64,000 bases of DNA, taken from assembly GCA_012295275.1 (NCBI GenBank), contig CM022679.1:17560342-17624341 (forward strand). The letters are read 5' to 3'. The notes under the pieces are model-generated. The model saw only the letters and a list, made by a program, of their open reading frames with translations, did no database searches and was not told where the DNA came from. Origin of the DNA: Chrysomallon squamiferum (taxonomy: Eukaryota; Mollusca; Gastropoda; Neomphalida; Peltospiridae). Positions 24,922 through 38,700 of this stretch are shown piece after piece (within the stretch, counting starts at the first letter, position 1; each line of letters begins with the position of its first letter). The position numbers were made by a program, and so were the translations under genes.

Positions 24922-27900
24922 ATGGCTGCGTCGTTTGCGATCATTGTGTTTGTTTTTTATATTTTAGGAATTATTTCAGCCTTTGCTGTCAAATACCAGC
25001 CTAACTGGAAATCATTAGATTCAAGACCTTTGCCTGCCTGGTACGACGAAGCGAAGATTGGTATTTTTTTACACTGGGGAGTTTTTTCGGTGCCAAGTTA
25101 CGATTCTGCTTGGTTCCTTGAGCTATGGAGAGAAAAGAATCCGGACATAGTAACATTCATGAAAAAGAATTACCGTCCAGAGTTTACTTACGCAGACTTC
25201 GCTTCCCAGTTTACGGCAGAATTTTATGACCCTGTAGATTGGGCAAAACTATTTAATACTTCTGGTGCAAAGTGAGTAAAGATTTTATTAAAGATTTTGT
25301 TTATATGATGATTATTATTATTATTATTATTATTATTATTTATGAATTTCATAAATACACTTAAAGTATAAGAATTTAAAAACAGTATTATAGAAATAAC
25401 TATTGCATTCATTTTTATTTACATTCCACTGGGTTCAAATAAATAGGTTTTTTGTTACTTTGTGTCACTTTATATAACATTTTAATATTTTTTATAATTT
25501 AGGTATGTTGTTTTAACAACTAAGCATCATGAAGGATTCTGTAATTGGAAAACTAAATATTCCTGGAATTGGAATTCAGTAGATGTTGGGCCAAAGAGAG
25601 ATTTAGTGGGTATGTATATCCTTATTGTAAAGTAAAGTATTAATATCCGTTTTGCTAATTGTCTTAAATTGGATGTATTTTTGTCTGAATTACTATTTTA
25701 TTTATTAATTATACAGAAATTTTAAAGGTTTGCATTTGATTATTATTATTTAATTAAAAGAAAGAGAAAAACAAAACTATTGCCAAAAAAGAGGAATAAA
25801 ACATTTTATAGCAGTTGTAAATTTACATGAATTGTTTAATGTTTAAATACAAAATTATTATATTACTATTTTTATTTTTTAAGTAAATCGTTACAAATTA
25901 ATAATTATATGTTTTACAGTACAGGTAGTGAACCATTTATTTAGCAAACTTGGGACTGGAGGTGTTTCAGATTTCATAATTTGTTGGATTTCAGGATAGA
26001 GACTAACTTTGTACTTAAAATATAAAATAAACAATGACAAATAAAGAAAGAAACTGTATTTAACCTATACAAATTAATACACTTTACAACAGGGTTTGTT
26101 TGATGTATATTAATTCATTTATAATTGTTAAAATACGTGTATAAAATGTGATTTTTTTGCTGGTCTTTTGGATGCAATAATAAATGAAAATGGAAACTGA
26201 AACAAATAATAACTTATTTGATATAGGATCTCCTGTATGCAGCAGCATCCTCACTTAAATCAGTGTCATGGAAACCAAAACAAAACATGCCAAATTCAGA
26301 TTTCTGGAACTAGATAAATGGTTCAGTACATACCTGTTAAAAATTAGTTACTGTTCATCAGATAAATTTATTTCAAATGTTAAAATATGTTTTATCTTGT
26401 ACCAACCTAGTTTTTAAAATTTTAGGTGATCTTGCTACTGCTATACGGAAATATACAAATCTTAGGTTTGGAACTTACCATTCTTTATTTGAGTTTGTGA
26501 ATCCACTCTTTTTACGAGATCAAGCCAACAACTTTACAACACAAGATTTTGTTATGGTATATAAATTATCAGTAATAATAATTAAGTGAAATACAGTTAA
26601 AAAGATTTGTCTTTGAATAAGATCTATATTTTGCTTTGTTTTCTGATTTAACATGATAATGTGACTTTGTCAACATTTGACATATATCATAAATAAACTA
26701 CTAGCTTTATTCCTGATTTTGAGAATCCACACTTAATATATTTACATTATGCTGAAAAAACAAACAAGATCACTGTGTTAAAACCTTGTTACATCAATTT
26801 AGTCTGATAGTAAACAAAAAGGAGTAGAATTTAAATTAACTTTTTATATATTAAGAATATACAGCAACTAGTCAAGTTTTCATATTCAGTATCATGTGAA
26901 ATTACCTGTCTCTGTTATTTTGTATTACATTTAATGTATATGACAAAATATCAAAACTTTCTCCAAGAGATAGATTATAAATAGATGTCCAAGAATATAA
27001 TATTGTTTAAGAAATTAATTTTAAAATTTTGTTTTCAGCAAAAGACTCTACCTGAGTTGTATGAGTTAATAAACAACTACAAGCCTGATCTGCTTTGGTC
27101 AGACGGAGAATGGATGGCTCCTTATCAGTACTGGAACGCAACACAGTTTCTGGCTTGGCTTTACAATGAAAGGTAAACAATTGGTTTACCTTAATTGATG
27201 ATGAAGAAATAATGCATGATAATGTAAAACCAGCAGCTAAAAAAAACAGCACACACTAATGATTATATTTAAAATTAAAAAAATTATCAGAGTTTTTACA
27301 GTAGTTTTACTGTTAACAAATTTGCATGCAAAAAGATAGTTAAGAATTAAACAGAGTTGATATTAGAGCATTTGCTGCAATCTCAGTTACCTTTTTATAT
27401 TCCTATTCCCATTTATGAATAAATAAAATCAACAGGAATCAAGTTTTGTTTGCAAAAGTTAACAATCTGTCTTTTTCTTTTCTTCTAATATAATGAAAAC
27501 ATAACTTTGTTACACTAAAGTGTCATATACTTTGTTTTTCCCAGCCCAGTTAAGGATTTTATTGTGACAAATGACCGATGGGGGAAGAACACAATGTGTA
27601 AACATGGAGGATTTTATACTTGCCATGACCACTATAATCCAAGTTAGTAGAATTAAGTATTTAAAAAAAAAGAACAATAGCTAATATGTACAATCTCATT
27701 ATCTCTTTGAAACCAGATGACTAGATTTGTTATCTTGATGAAAAAAACATGGTTCAGGTAAGAATTATTCCATAACTAGCATTGTAATTATATATCAGCA
27801 ACTCTGATCTAGGCCAGTGGTTCTGAAAGTATTTTCCCTTGTACTGTAAATCAAAATTCCTTCCAATTTTGTGAAATGTCTGGAAAGAAATAGGATTGGT

Positions 27901-29328
27901 AAAATTTTGAGAACCATTTTCTTGACCAGTTCAGATCAAGTTTGTTTCTTTGAAATTATGAAAATATCTGGGGACTGACCCATATAGCATTTAGAAACAA
28001 CAGTATACTGAAGACAAAAAGAGAAGAGAAATAAATAAAATAATGAAACTTTTCATCAAACTGTGTAAGTCTTTATTATGTTATAACATCAGTTTTTATT
28101 TTTTTAAATTTCTTTCATTTCCTTTTTTCATTGTTTTCTTCACTGAATTATTTTACATTTATTTTATGTCTTAAGAAACTTTACAAAAGAAAAAATTTGA
28201 AGATGCCACCACTTTTGACAAACGTTCATGGACATACAGACGTAATATTAATGCAGAAGATCTCAGAACACCAGAAGAAGTGATCAGTCTGATAGCCCAG
28301 GTTGTTAGCTGTGGGGGTAATTTGTTGATTAATGCTGGCCCCACATCAGATGGCCTCATAGCTCCAATATTTCAGGAACGAATGATACAGATGGGTCAGT
28401 GGCTGAAGGTCAATGGTGAAGCTATCTATAGTACAAGACCATGGATTTATCAAAATGACTCTGATACTCCTGGTGTCTGGTAAGATTCTTAATAATTTAT
28501 CTTTTGTAGCAAAGTATAGCTTACTTTTATATTTTATTTTCTAAAAACAAAAATTGTAAAAGGATTTTTTTCATGGTTCCTGTTGTCTAAATACAATTTA
28601 TTTATAGTTCAGTGTGATTGTCTTATTTGTATTTTATACTGAACTTTTTGATAACACTGGAATGTTAAAACTGCAACCTCTTGAGAATTAACTGAGGCTT
28701 CTATTAAACATTTTTGAAAAGGGCGTCTTTAATTGCTGTTTGAAAATGCTATTTTATACATGAACTGTATTATCAGCAACAAGGGATCGTTATTTTAAAA
28801 AATGTAATAAAGAAAACAGAAAAGTACTAAGCTGCCTTTAACATAGATATTTATATATAACTCCTAAGATACAAATGTCTATTAGAATTTACTAAAGTAA
28901 TGTTTAAAAAAAAAATTCTAATTCAAAATATTTTGTATTTGAATCTTTATAGTAAATCAGTAATTACTGTGAGTGTAACAATTACTGATTATGCATTTCT
29001 GTAATAATTTTATACAGTTTGGTTAATTAATATTACATATTTTAACAGATGTGTTACTCTTTCCAGGTATACCTCAAAGAAATCGGACAAGATAACTGAT
29101 GTATATGCAATTGTCCTTGAGTGGCCAAAGGGAGAGAATCTATATTTAGGCGCACCACAGCCTGACAATCACCAGACAACAGTGACACTTCTTGGCTATC
29201 CAGGAGAATTTGGCTTTAAACCTGGACAGTACATGGGAATAGTGATAAAGATTCCACCAATTCCATTTAATAAGATGCCTTGTCAGTGGGGCTGGGTGTT
29301 TAAATTGCAAGGTTTGAAAAATATGTAA
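24922..29328 (+). CDS. FUCA1: Alpha-L-fucosidase (GH29), complete, 7 exons
   Basis: Exons 24922-25271, 25503-25609, 26426-26556, 27039-27172, 27545-27642, 28176-28479 and 29067-29328 join to about 461 residues; human FUCA1 has 466. A hydrophobic signal peptide (residues 1-22, ending SAFA) targets it to the secretory/lysosomal route. [20 protein letters not shown] and [11 protein letters not shown] are family signatures of the catalytic barrel. LLWSDGEW holds the expected nucleophile Asp218. [18 protein letters not shown] and [16 protein letters not shown] follow, then the C-terminal beta domain. The enzyme removes alpha-L-fucose from glycoproteins and glycolipids. An in-frame ATG at 24865 lies 5' of a long T run; ATG 24922 was chosen because the signal peptide starts there. 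FUCA1 and FUCA2 cannot be told apart for an invertebrate gene. Confidence 0.95.
25916..26337. mobile_element. Short terminal-inverted-repeat element in fucosidase intron 2
   Basis: The left end (ACAGTACAGGTAGTGAACCA, then TTTATTTAG) and the reverse complement of the right end (ACAGGTATGTACTGAACCAT, then TTATCTAG) are related inverted repeats. The inner left part (GGGACTGGAGGTGTTTCAGA) looks like decayed pogo/Tigger-type non-autonomous elements. No ORF. It is about 420 bp long. Confidence 0.5.
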
Positions 29329-29420
29329 GCTTTAAATAAGTGTATTCAGAAAAAGACTATGGCAGTAAGATTTATAAATTAGCAGATTTAGCCCTTACAT
29401 AGTGATGTATAACCTTGACA

Positions 29421-29426
29421 AATAAA
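29421..29426 (+). terminator. Candidate poly(A) signal of the fucosidase gene
   Basis: AATAAA about 93 bases after the stop codon, a usual distance for a short 3' UTR. Confidence 0.5.
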
Positions 29427-32400
29427 TCAGTTCATATTATTTTTTGTATTTAATTTGGGTTTAGTGAATATAAGTTAGTGTCATGTTCATTTAAGACAAT
29501 GAATGAGAGAAAGATTATAGTAATGTTTATGGAAAACATTGATGTTCAGAGTGTTAAGCAACAATTTATGAAATAACTTGTATGTCTTGTAAATGTATAA
29601 ATATATTTTTCACAGCCCAATGAAACATTATTTAAACAATGGGTTATTGTATATCAAAACCAATTATAGTTTTGTATTTTTGTAACATTCCATTAATACA
29701 ATTCTTTGAATTTAATATTCTGTTTAATTGGTCATTCCAAATCAGTTCACCAACTTGTTCTATCATGATCAATTCAATTAGGTTTGCCAAAATATTTAAT
29801 TTTACCTTCATCAGAAATACATTTGGAAATATGATCAAAACAGTAAAGAATACCAATTTTTATGCAAATCCAAGTAAGTTGGGTTACAGATTTCCATTTT
29901 ATTGAGTAATCTGACATGAAATTACCCTAATATAGATACAGATACATGGAAGGCAGCTTTAAATTACACTTAATTATTTTTTACTGTGAACATCTACAGA
30001 ATTTGAATATCATGTACTATGCAAATATTATAAATGCCGATTTGAAAACAAATATATATATTTTTTTTTTTTTTATTAAAACATATTTTTAATACCAAAA
30101 TGTGGTAACTTATTGTCAAAGTTATTTATCTGTGTTTCAGTATTGTGTATATCGTTTTATCTGTTAATACTCACTGCTTTTTCTTTATAATCAGCTAGGT
30201 TTTAACATGTTTGTTTATTTTCTGTTTTTTTTAATCCTTTACAACATAATGTTTTAAATACATGACATGTATTTGAGATGAGCTATTAACACACAACTTG
30301 TAACAGTTAAATTATAAAAAAGAAGAAAAAAGAAAAAAAATTCCAGTGAACAATGTTTCATTCATTTTTCAAATGAGTTTACTTGCATCTTTTTGTTTGC
30401 AAAAGTTAAATGATAAGAAACATTTTCAAGTTGTTCTAATAATCAATAGATTTAATATTTATCTATATACACACGCCACAAATCATTATTGTAATTTGTT
30501 CTGTAATCTGGAATTTTTATATTATTTATTGACTCAATATTCTGAGATTATAATAAAAAAGAAAATTATGATTTAATTTTATATTTAAACCTCTAACTGC
30601 TGTTGCACAAATTCATTTCAGAGGCTTTATTATAAAGTGCTAGTGATAATTTTTTGGTAAATTTTGAATCAAATGATGACAAGTCACGTGCACCAAGGAC
30701 ATCTCACAGTGTGACATACACTACAGAACAACACTGTGGGCTTTAAAAATGTCTTTCATCAACAAAAAAAAAAAAGAAAAAAAAGAAAATGGACTTCAAA
30801 AACAACCACTACCACAACATTCATTATTTTAACAACTGTCTTGAAATGATTTAGATTAACAACGACCCAATGTGGTACAGTACATCAGTAGATTATCCAG
30901 GGTTTGACTTTGCTATACTGATGATAATCATTAACTTGCAAACCCCAAAACATGTTTTAAATTTTCTATTTATCTGAAAGGTTAACCTCGAAGTTTTTAA
31001 ACATAATTACAGTTTGAACTGAAACTTATTAGTACTTTTTTCCTTTTCATAAAGTAACAACATATAAGTAACAGCACACCGGTATTCATCATATGATGCA
31101 GCTTTATTAAAAATGACAAAGAGTGGTGAATTCAAAATACTCAAGGCCATTCAGAGAAAACAAAAAAAAAACCCTGTTTATTATTTTTTAATTTCATTCA
31201 ATAAGCATCTCCTTCATTAGATTACAATTTTTACAGAGTAAACATTATAAACATTAAACAAACTTCAGTTATTTTTTTTTTTACAATTGACAAAAAAGAA
31301 CAGATCTGAAATTTAAAAAGGTGAGAAGCAAACCAGTGCTTGGGTAAAAAAAAAGAAAGAAATTCCCACAAAACACTAGCATGTAGAGGCAACTAAATTA
31401 TTTGCATTTCAAAATTATAAGATATACATTACTGGGCAGAAGAGAAATGTATTTAATGATTCATTTAAATAATCCTGAGCAATTTCTTATTAATCATAAT
31501 CTAAAATTGTTTTATGTTCTATAATCTGAATCTCATGATTTTAGCCAAATCTGTAATAATCAGAGTACATTTTACAAATATTTTTTCTACAAAAAATATA
31601 TTGAAATATTCTTAGAACCCACAAGTCTTTATTTATAGATTAGATGACAGTGCATTCTTGGTCCATTATTTTGTATACTGTTTTCATTTCTCAAAATGCT
31701 GTAGGTCAAAGTTTTAATTTTTTTAAAGAGACATTCAGAGTGAATATATGAGAGACTTCCAAAAAAAAATAAAAATAAATAAATTTCAAAATGATTATTC
31801 TGTTTCGGATAAAGGTGTCATAATGTCAAAAAGTACATTTGAAAATTCTAATTGTATGGATGACCTCTTAATAAACTACATCCGTAGAAGTAAAATCACT
31901 TGGTGCTCAAATAGTATTTTGGCAAACTTTGCTTTGGGTAATTACTGGCAGTGTTAAGATTTTTTCATCAAAACCAATATATTAAATAATTGTGAAAATG
32001 AAGCATGCCTTTATTAAAATAATCTTTAATACTTTATTAAGGTAAGATATTTGGATATACAAAAACTTAATTTTCATAGAAACCTGTTTAATTACATGAT
32101 TTCTAAAGAACTGAAATGTATTAAAAATGTCACTAATGTTAGTTCTTAAATAATTTAGTTCAATACTAACCAAAATATTAGAAAACTAATGATACACAAT
32201 GTGCAGTTAGCAAATCTGTGTACACGGTTTTTCTATTATATTTCAGAATTATATATTGGTGCACAATAAGTATACCATTTGTAAGAATAGCACCAGTATA
32301 TTTAATACACAGATTTGAACTATCAACAGATGTTCACCCAAACTACAACCATCCACTGAAGTTGTAAACATATTTATTTAAAATGTTAGCAACAAGAACA

Positions 32401-35400
32401 AAAGTGACAGTCACACCAACGTTATGTTGGATGTTTTCTGGGTTGGCAAAGAAATGTTCTCTGAGAACTTGTCCTTGTGTAGAATTTTTCATTATGGTCA
32501 ATGGAAAACAAAAACTGACACAAAATATCACTGGATATACAAATTTACAAGTTTAGTTTTTTTCAAATGTTAATTAGCACCACAACAATGGCTGACAAGA
32601 ACTATAACTATTTTCATCTTCATAAAACTAATTAATACATACACTAATTAATCTTACAAGTATCAAATAAACAATTTTATAAAACAAGATGACACTACAA
32701 GCACAACACATTTGTTTGATCATACCAACATCTTTAACCATAGAAACAAATATGTATACATGTACATGTATACTAGTTGCAGCTATGATCTAATAAATGT
32801 CTATCAAACAAATACTTTTTTAATGGTAAAAATAGTTACAACTTTCTTCTAACATACACCTACCAAATACTTTTATATTACAAATCTAGACACAACTTTA
32901 TTCTAACAATGTGTACATCTATATGTGTGATATGTATCTGCTTGCACATTGTGTGTACATTAACAAAAACCTATATGAAATGTACTTCATAAAAATAAAT
33001 TTTTAAGAATAAAATAAAAAAATTGTTTTGTCATTTTCAAATGTGTGTTTGTCCTAATTCTTATTTACATTAATTATATGGAAGTATTTTGTAAATACTG
33101 TCTGAAATAATCAAAAGTGTGAACATATAAAATGTCTATACCACTAATCTTAGAATTATTTTACTTTCAATTTAAAATAGATTTTATACATTTAAAATCT
33201 AACATTAACTACCTTGTGATATTGGTTTATAAAAAAAAATCTTTAAATTCTAATCTAATTTGAAGAATTCAGGATATGGCTACATTCAAATATTTGAAAG
33301 AATATATATTATTAAACAATCTAATATCACAATCAAAAATAAATGTTACCTATTCAAAGTTTCTTTTAAAACAGAGTATTTCTTTTATTATTTATCTGCT
33401 TGTTTTAATCAGTTAAACATGCTTACATTTTCATAATTAAAGATCAAATGATACCATGAAGTCCCATACACAACAAATGTCACCATCAAGGTGGAAATAT
33501 TTTCCTCTGAAAAAAGCATTACTTTAACAAAACATGAAAAAGCTAGTCACAAAATCATTTCTCAAACCAAAACAGTAAAAATTACATTTGTAGCTTTAAT
33601 TTCACACACACACACACACAAAATGAAAAATATTACTGGCATTTTTCTATCAAAAGACATTGTTACTTTATGTTTTAATTCATATACTAAAAATTAGGCA
33701 ACGGAAAACTAAATAAATGAAACATGAACAAATAAGTAAACAATTATAATAAAGGAGGAAATTAAATCTTTACACTAGTAAGATAATAACAGTAACACAA
33801 AATTTTAAATAATATTTTTAATTATGAAGGTTAACTAAGTAAAAAAAGACAAACTGCTTGTATGTGACATTTTTTTTTTTTTCGATCTAATAAGTTTTTT
33901 CTTCTAGAACAGGATTTTTTTTAAAAATTGATAAAAGACTATCAAAATGTCATGGCCCTATGTTAGTTTCATGTATGAACATTATAAAATATACAAAAAG
34001 AAAACTGTCTTGCAGTTTTATCACAGTCTTTGTCATTTTCATTTCATTTTTTTTCTTTTTTAAATCATGGAACTGTATTTTGAAATCAAATGTTAGCACA
34101 TAAATTTTAAAGATGATGACATTCAAATTTCATGTAATTTACTAATAAAGTTACAAGAAAATATAAAATATTATAGCATCTATATTTTGAACATGTAAAT
34201 AATATATTACAAGATATTTTTATAAAGATTATACAAATTTTAAAACATTTCACAAAACCTTTTTCCTGATTCCAGTTTAATCCAAATTTAATCATTTCTT
34301 TTAGTGTCTAACTAGATATTTATTATAAAAAACCCAATAAAAAACCCCAGTAATAATAATAATAATAATAACGAAGAAGAAGAAGAAATAAAAAGTATTC
34401 ATAAATGAATAAACATTTCTTACATCATTACGATGTCATTTTCAGCTTTCTCAGAATGCTCCAAATTTTGGCAAATGTGCATTTACAATACACTTCTTTA
34501 ATTTAATAATTCATTCAGGCTAGTTATTATGACTTCAAGGTACAATTGATGTCATGTTACATCATTGCAATACTATGTAAGCAGTCCGAATAGATCGGGT
34601 AAAATTACCAGGTAATGTCACTTGACTGAACATTGGTCAGTTATATGTACTAATTCAAATTTCTAGATGATTGTTCTTTTAAAATTACAAAAATGAAACA
34701 GAAAATGGAATGTTAATATAATGATTCAGAAAATTAATTCGTAACTAAACTGCAGACTATTTACAATAAAAAGAACCTAAATTACAACAGGAAATTTTAA
34801 AAGAAATAGAAATAAAATAATCTATTAAGTTGAATAATTATTTTACACTTATTAATATTTATCCTACTTTTAAACGATTAAACAAACTGTGCATTTGAAA
34901 TTAATTTTTCTTTTAATCCATGGAAAAAAAAGAAAAAAAAAAGACATGCTGGATTACCACCAGCTGTCCCAGTTACCGGTTAAGAAAATCTTCATTATCT
35001 GTACAGATTTGTATGACATCTACTTGATAAATATTTTATATAAAAGCTGAAGACATCCCTATAACAAAATTCTGATTTAGTCATCTGATATTCAACAAGC
35101 ACCTACAATCTAATACATTATGTGAACTTGACAACAGTTATATGTGGAAAGTTTAATGAGTAATCAAATTTCTAAGACATCATAGATACTATTTCTCTCA
35201 TCCATGTATCTAAAACAGTTTTATCTTCAGCTGGTTCATTAAAAACATTAATATTTGGCAGTACTAACTGTTATATGCTACATAGTCAGAAGTTAATTAG
35301 ACTAGCTGAAATAATCACAGCAGCAGACAGCAGTTTGTTAGTCTTTGGATCACACAATAACATGAGGTAATACCACAAGGTGTTTTACACTTTTTTAAAA

Positions 35401-35758
35401 GTAGTAAATTCTTCTACAGATGTTTCCTCTTTTTCTAGAGAGAAAAAAACAAAAACATTTTCATTTGAACATACTTGTAACTGTTTACTGTTTTCATACT
35501 GTTTGTGAAAACAGTGTTTTGTTCATTACAAATATTACTTTGTGGAACAATGTTTAATAACAGCTATTTAATTCATGGATGATACTGTCCAGACAACTAA
35601 ACTGCATTAAAGACCAGAGTTTTTGTGTTTTATACATTCAATCATCTTTTATGGCAGAGTTTGATGTAACCTCACAAAGCAAAGTATCCTACTTGTTGTG
35701 CATCCCATTTGATTAGTCCTGAAGTTTGATTTGAGCAAGTTTTCTTCTGCTGAAATTG
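29427..35758. other. Region between the fucosidase and USP22 genes; probably includes a long USP22 3' UTR
   Basis: These genes converge here. I see no coding exon in 6.3 kb. Minus-strand AATAAA hexamers below the USP22 stop occur at 34324-34319, 33392-33387 and 31108-31103 among others, so the USP22 3' UTR could be 1.4-4.7 kb. A 20-bp perfect palindrome (GTATACATGTACATGTATAC) is at 32754-32773, and a CA run is at about 33603-33620. Confidence 0.4.
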
Positions 35759-38700
35759 TCACTCATAGAGAAGAATTTGCTTGTGATAGAAAAGCAGATA
35801 TCTGAATAAGATAATTAAAAACACCATTTTTTTAAAATAATATTCTTAGTATTATAGTTTATCTGAGATAATTAGAAAAACAATTTTTTTAGTTTAATGC
35901 CTGAACAAATAATTCTGCATTCTTCCAAGTTGTGCTGTGTATGTTTTCTGATGTCAGAATTTAGTTAATAATGAGGTATAATAACAAATGATTACAATTT
36001 AAAAATATCTGGATTTACAGTTTGGATCTATTTGTTCTAAAGTTTCTACAGCTATAATTTTGCCATATATGTGATCATGTCGACTCTAGTGATAAATGAT
36101 AAAATGGCTGCATTCTAATGCTTGTATTTTACTACTGGAAGAAGTTTGCTCCAAAATAATAAAGAATTTTATTATACCATTTATTCATCCTTCCACAGTT
36201 ACACTTCTAACAGGTTAACCTTTTCATTAAGATAACAGAAAATTGATAGTAAGAGAGAAAACTAAATAACAGAGGTCACAATTTCAGTGAGTGAAAAAAT
36301 CTTACCCTTCACTGTTCAGCACCTCTTGTTGTGAAGCCTGAGTGATCATATGGTCATCACACTTGTACCACTGGTTGTGATGTAACCGGATGAAACAGGT
36401 GTAGTGACCAGAACCAATTGTGCCACTATGGTTCACCACAGCAAACAAGGAATATCTGAGAGGCAAACTGTGAACATTAGAACAAACAAAATCCAAATCT
36501 ACTGCATTATGCAGATTAAATCAATTAAAATATGTTTTCTCGTCTATTTAAATTATATAAAAGAGAATATATTATTAATATTTTTGGACAAGTGAACAAA
36601 AATTCTTAAACAAAAGAAGTGGCTTCAATAAAAATAACCATGGTATAAAAAAAATATAATAAAACAAATATAAAAAAAACAGTCTTCTTTGTATTATCAA
36701 AATTTTTTAAACCAATTATATGATTGATATGGACATTAAAAACATTACAATAATGTTTTTCAAAACAAAAGCCAACAAAAATAAATGACAAATGATTGAT
36801 AAAAGTAATCTTCAAAACTTACTGTCAGCAGATATTAAAAATGGCTTATGCAAAATTATTTTTAAAAAATGACAAACTATTGTACAAATATTAAGAAAAG
36901 GAAAACATGTAAACAACTGAAAACAATGAACAAAAATTGTTTGCAAATGCTTACTTATTTTCACATGAAAGACTTCGGGCAGACTCCTGGATAATTTGAT
37001 TTGAGTATCCATTGCTATTGTTTCGAGAAGATGACATGAATGGTGTCATGTCCAGCTCCTCTGGGAATGACACAAATGTTGAGATCTTTTTGTGATAGCC
37101 AGTGGAATGTTCAAAACGCTAAAATAAATAAACAACTTTTACAATCATAATATCCAGCTGAGCATGTCATACTGTATTACTGTATCTATGATAAAAAATA
37201 CTGCAATGAGAAAAAGTAATTTTGAAAACATTAAATTTATTGTTTAAGACAGTTCCTTTTTTAAAACCCAGAAAATAACTCGGTAACAAATCTCCATCAA
37301 TAATAAAATGTAGTCATTTAAAAAAAAAAATTATCAGACAATATTAAACAAAACACAGGATTTTAATTATTTAATTCATAGATCTTCACAGAAACCCAGA
37401 TAAGCTGCACTGGCTGGAAGATACAGACGGATGAGTCTAATATAGTTAAAGAATATACCTTAAGATGGAAGCAGGCAACTACAGGTAGTTTCTTCATTGT
37501 GAGCTGTTTTGTAGATTCTTGATAGCTGTGACACTTTCCACATTTAATTTTAGCAGCACTTCCTAAATGCTCTGGCTTAGTAAATCTGCAAGTTAATTAA
37601 CACTTTGTTTTATTTCATGTCACCTGGTTAAAAAGATTATCTGAAACTTGTTTATATTAGCAAGTGATGAAAACTTTCAGTAAAACATGAAGATTGTTGC
37701 AGAGTTAGTTATTTTATAAAAACAAATATTTGATATCTGTTGATAGATATGTAAAGGATGTTGAAATTATCCTTTAAAAATTAAATGATTATTTATTTCA
37801 AACATTTCTTAGAAGTTTTGTGTTTTTTAACAATGAAATGATAACACTATTTTGATTAATATTGTGTTGTATTTCCATCATTATTGAACTAACCGTTTCA
37901 AACATTCCACAAGTGAGGTAGGTTCATAGTTGCTTGGACTGTTTGTAAACCCTTAAATGAGAAAATATATTATTTATAAACACTAGTTAAAAACAGATAG
38001 AAAACACCTTTCTCATAAAACAATAATTGATTAATATTTGTTTTATTAACAGTCAAAATAAGTTCATTTTGGATTATTTGACATATTCTGGAAATGCATT
38101 ATTAAGTATATATATGTACTGTGTCCTATACCCGAAGCTGGGGAAAGATTTGCAACATTAGCTCCAGATGGTGAAGGTGGACCAGGTCCCAGGTCCAGAG
38201 AAATATCCCAAATAGGATCAATCGTTGTTGAAACGTTACTGAAATTGAAAATAGTTAAACATGTCATAATGTATTGATTAAAAGATATTAAATTTAAGTA
38301 TGTCAGTTTTCCCATCATATCCTATTTTCCTGAAGTACATTCAAAAGACATATTATTTTGGCTTTTTGTAAGTTACAAAATTAAAACTGGTTACAATAGA
38401 AATACTTGCTTATTAATAGGCCATAGTTCCAAATTAATTTGTCTGACCATGTGTCTTTATGAAGTATATGAGAAAAGTAATGAAAGAGTAATAGAATGGA
38501 AAGAAATGTATTCTGAAATTGATTTGATTTGATGATTATACTGAAAAACTAACTTGCACTCTTTACAAGTCACATCAGACTGTAGGCCACCCGTAAATAT
38601 TTGGTCAATGATGCAGTTACAATGGTGAGGATTATTGTAACTCACTGTGTTTGTAGCTGCAAGCAAAAACATTAATTACAGTAACATGCCCCAATATTCC

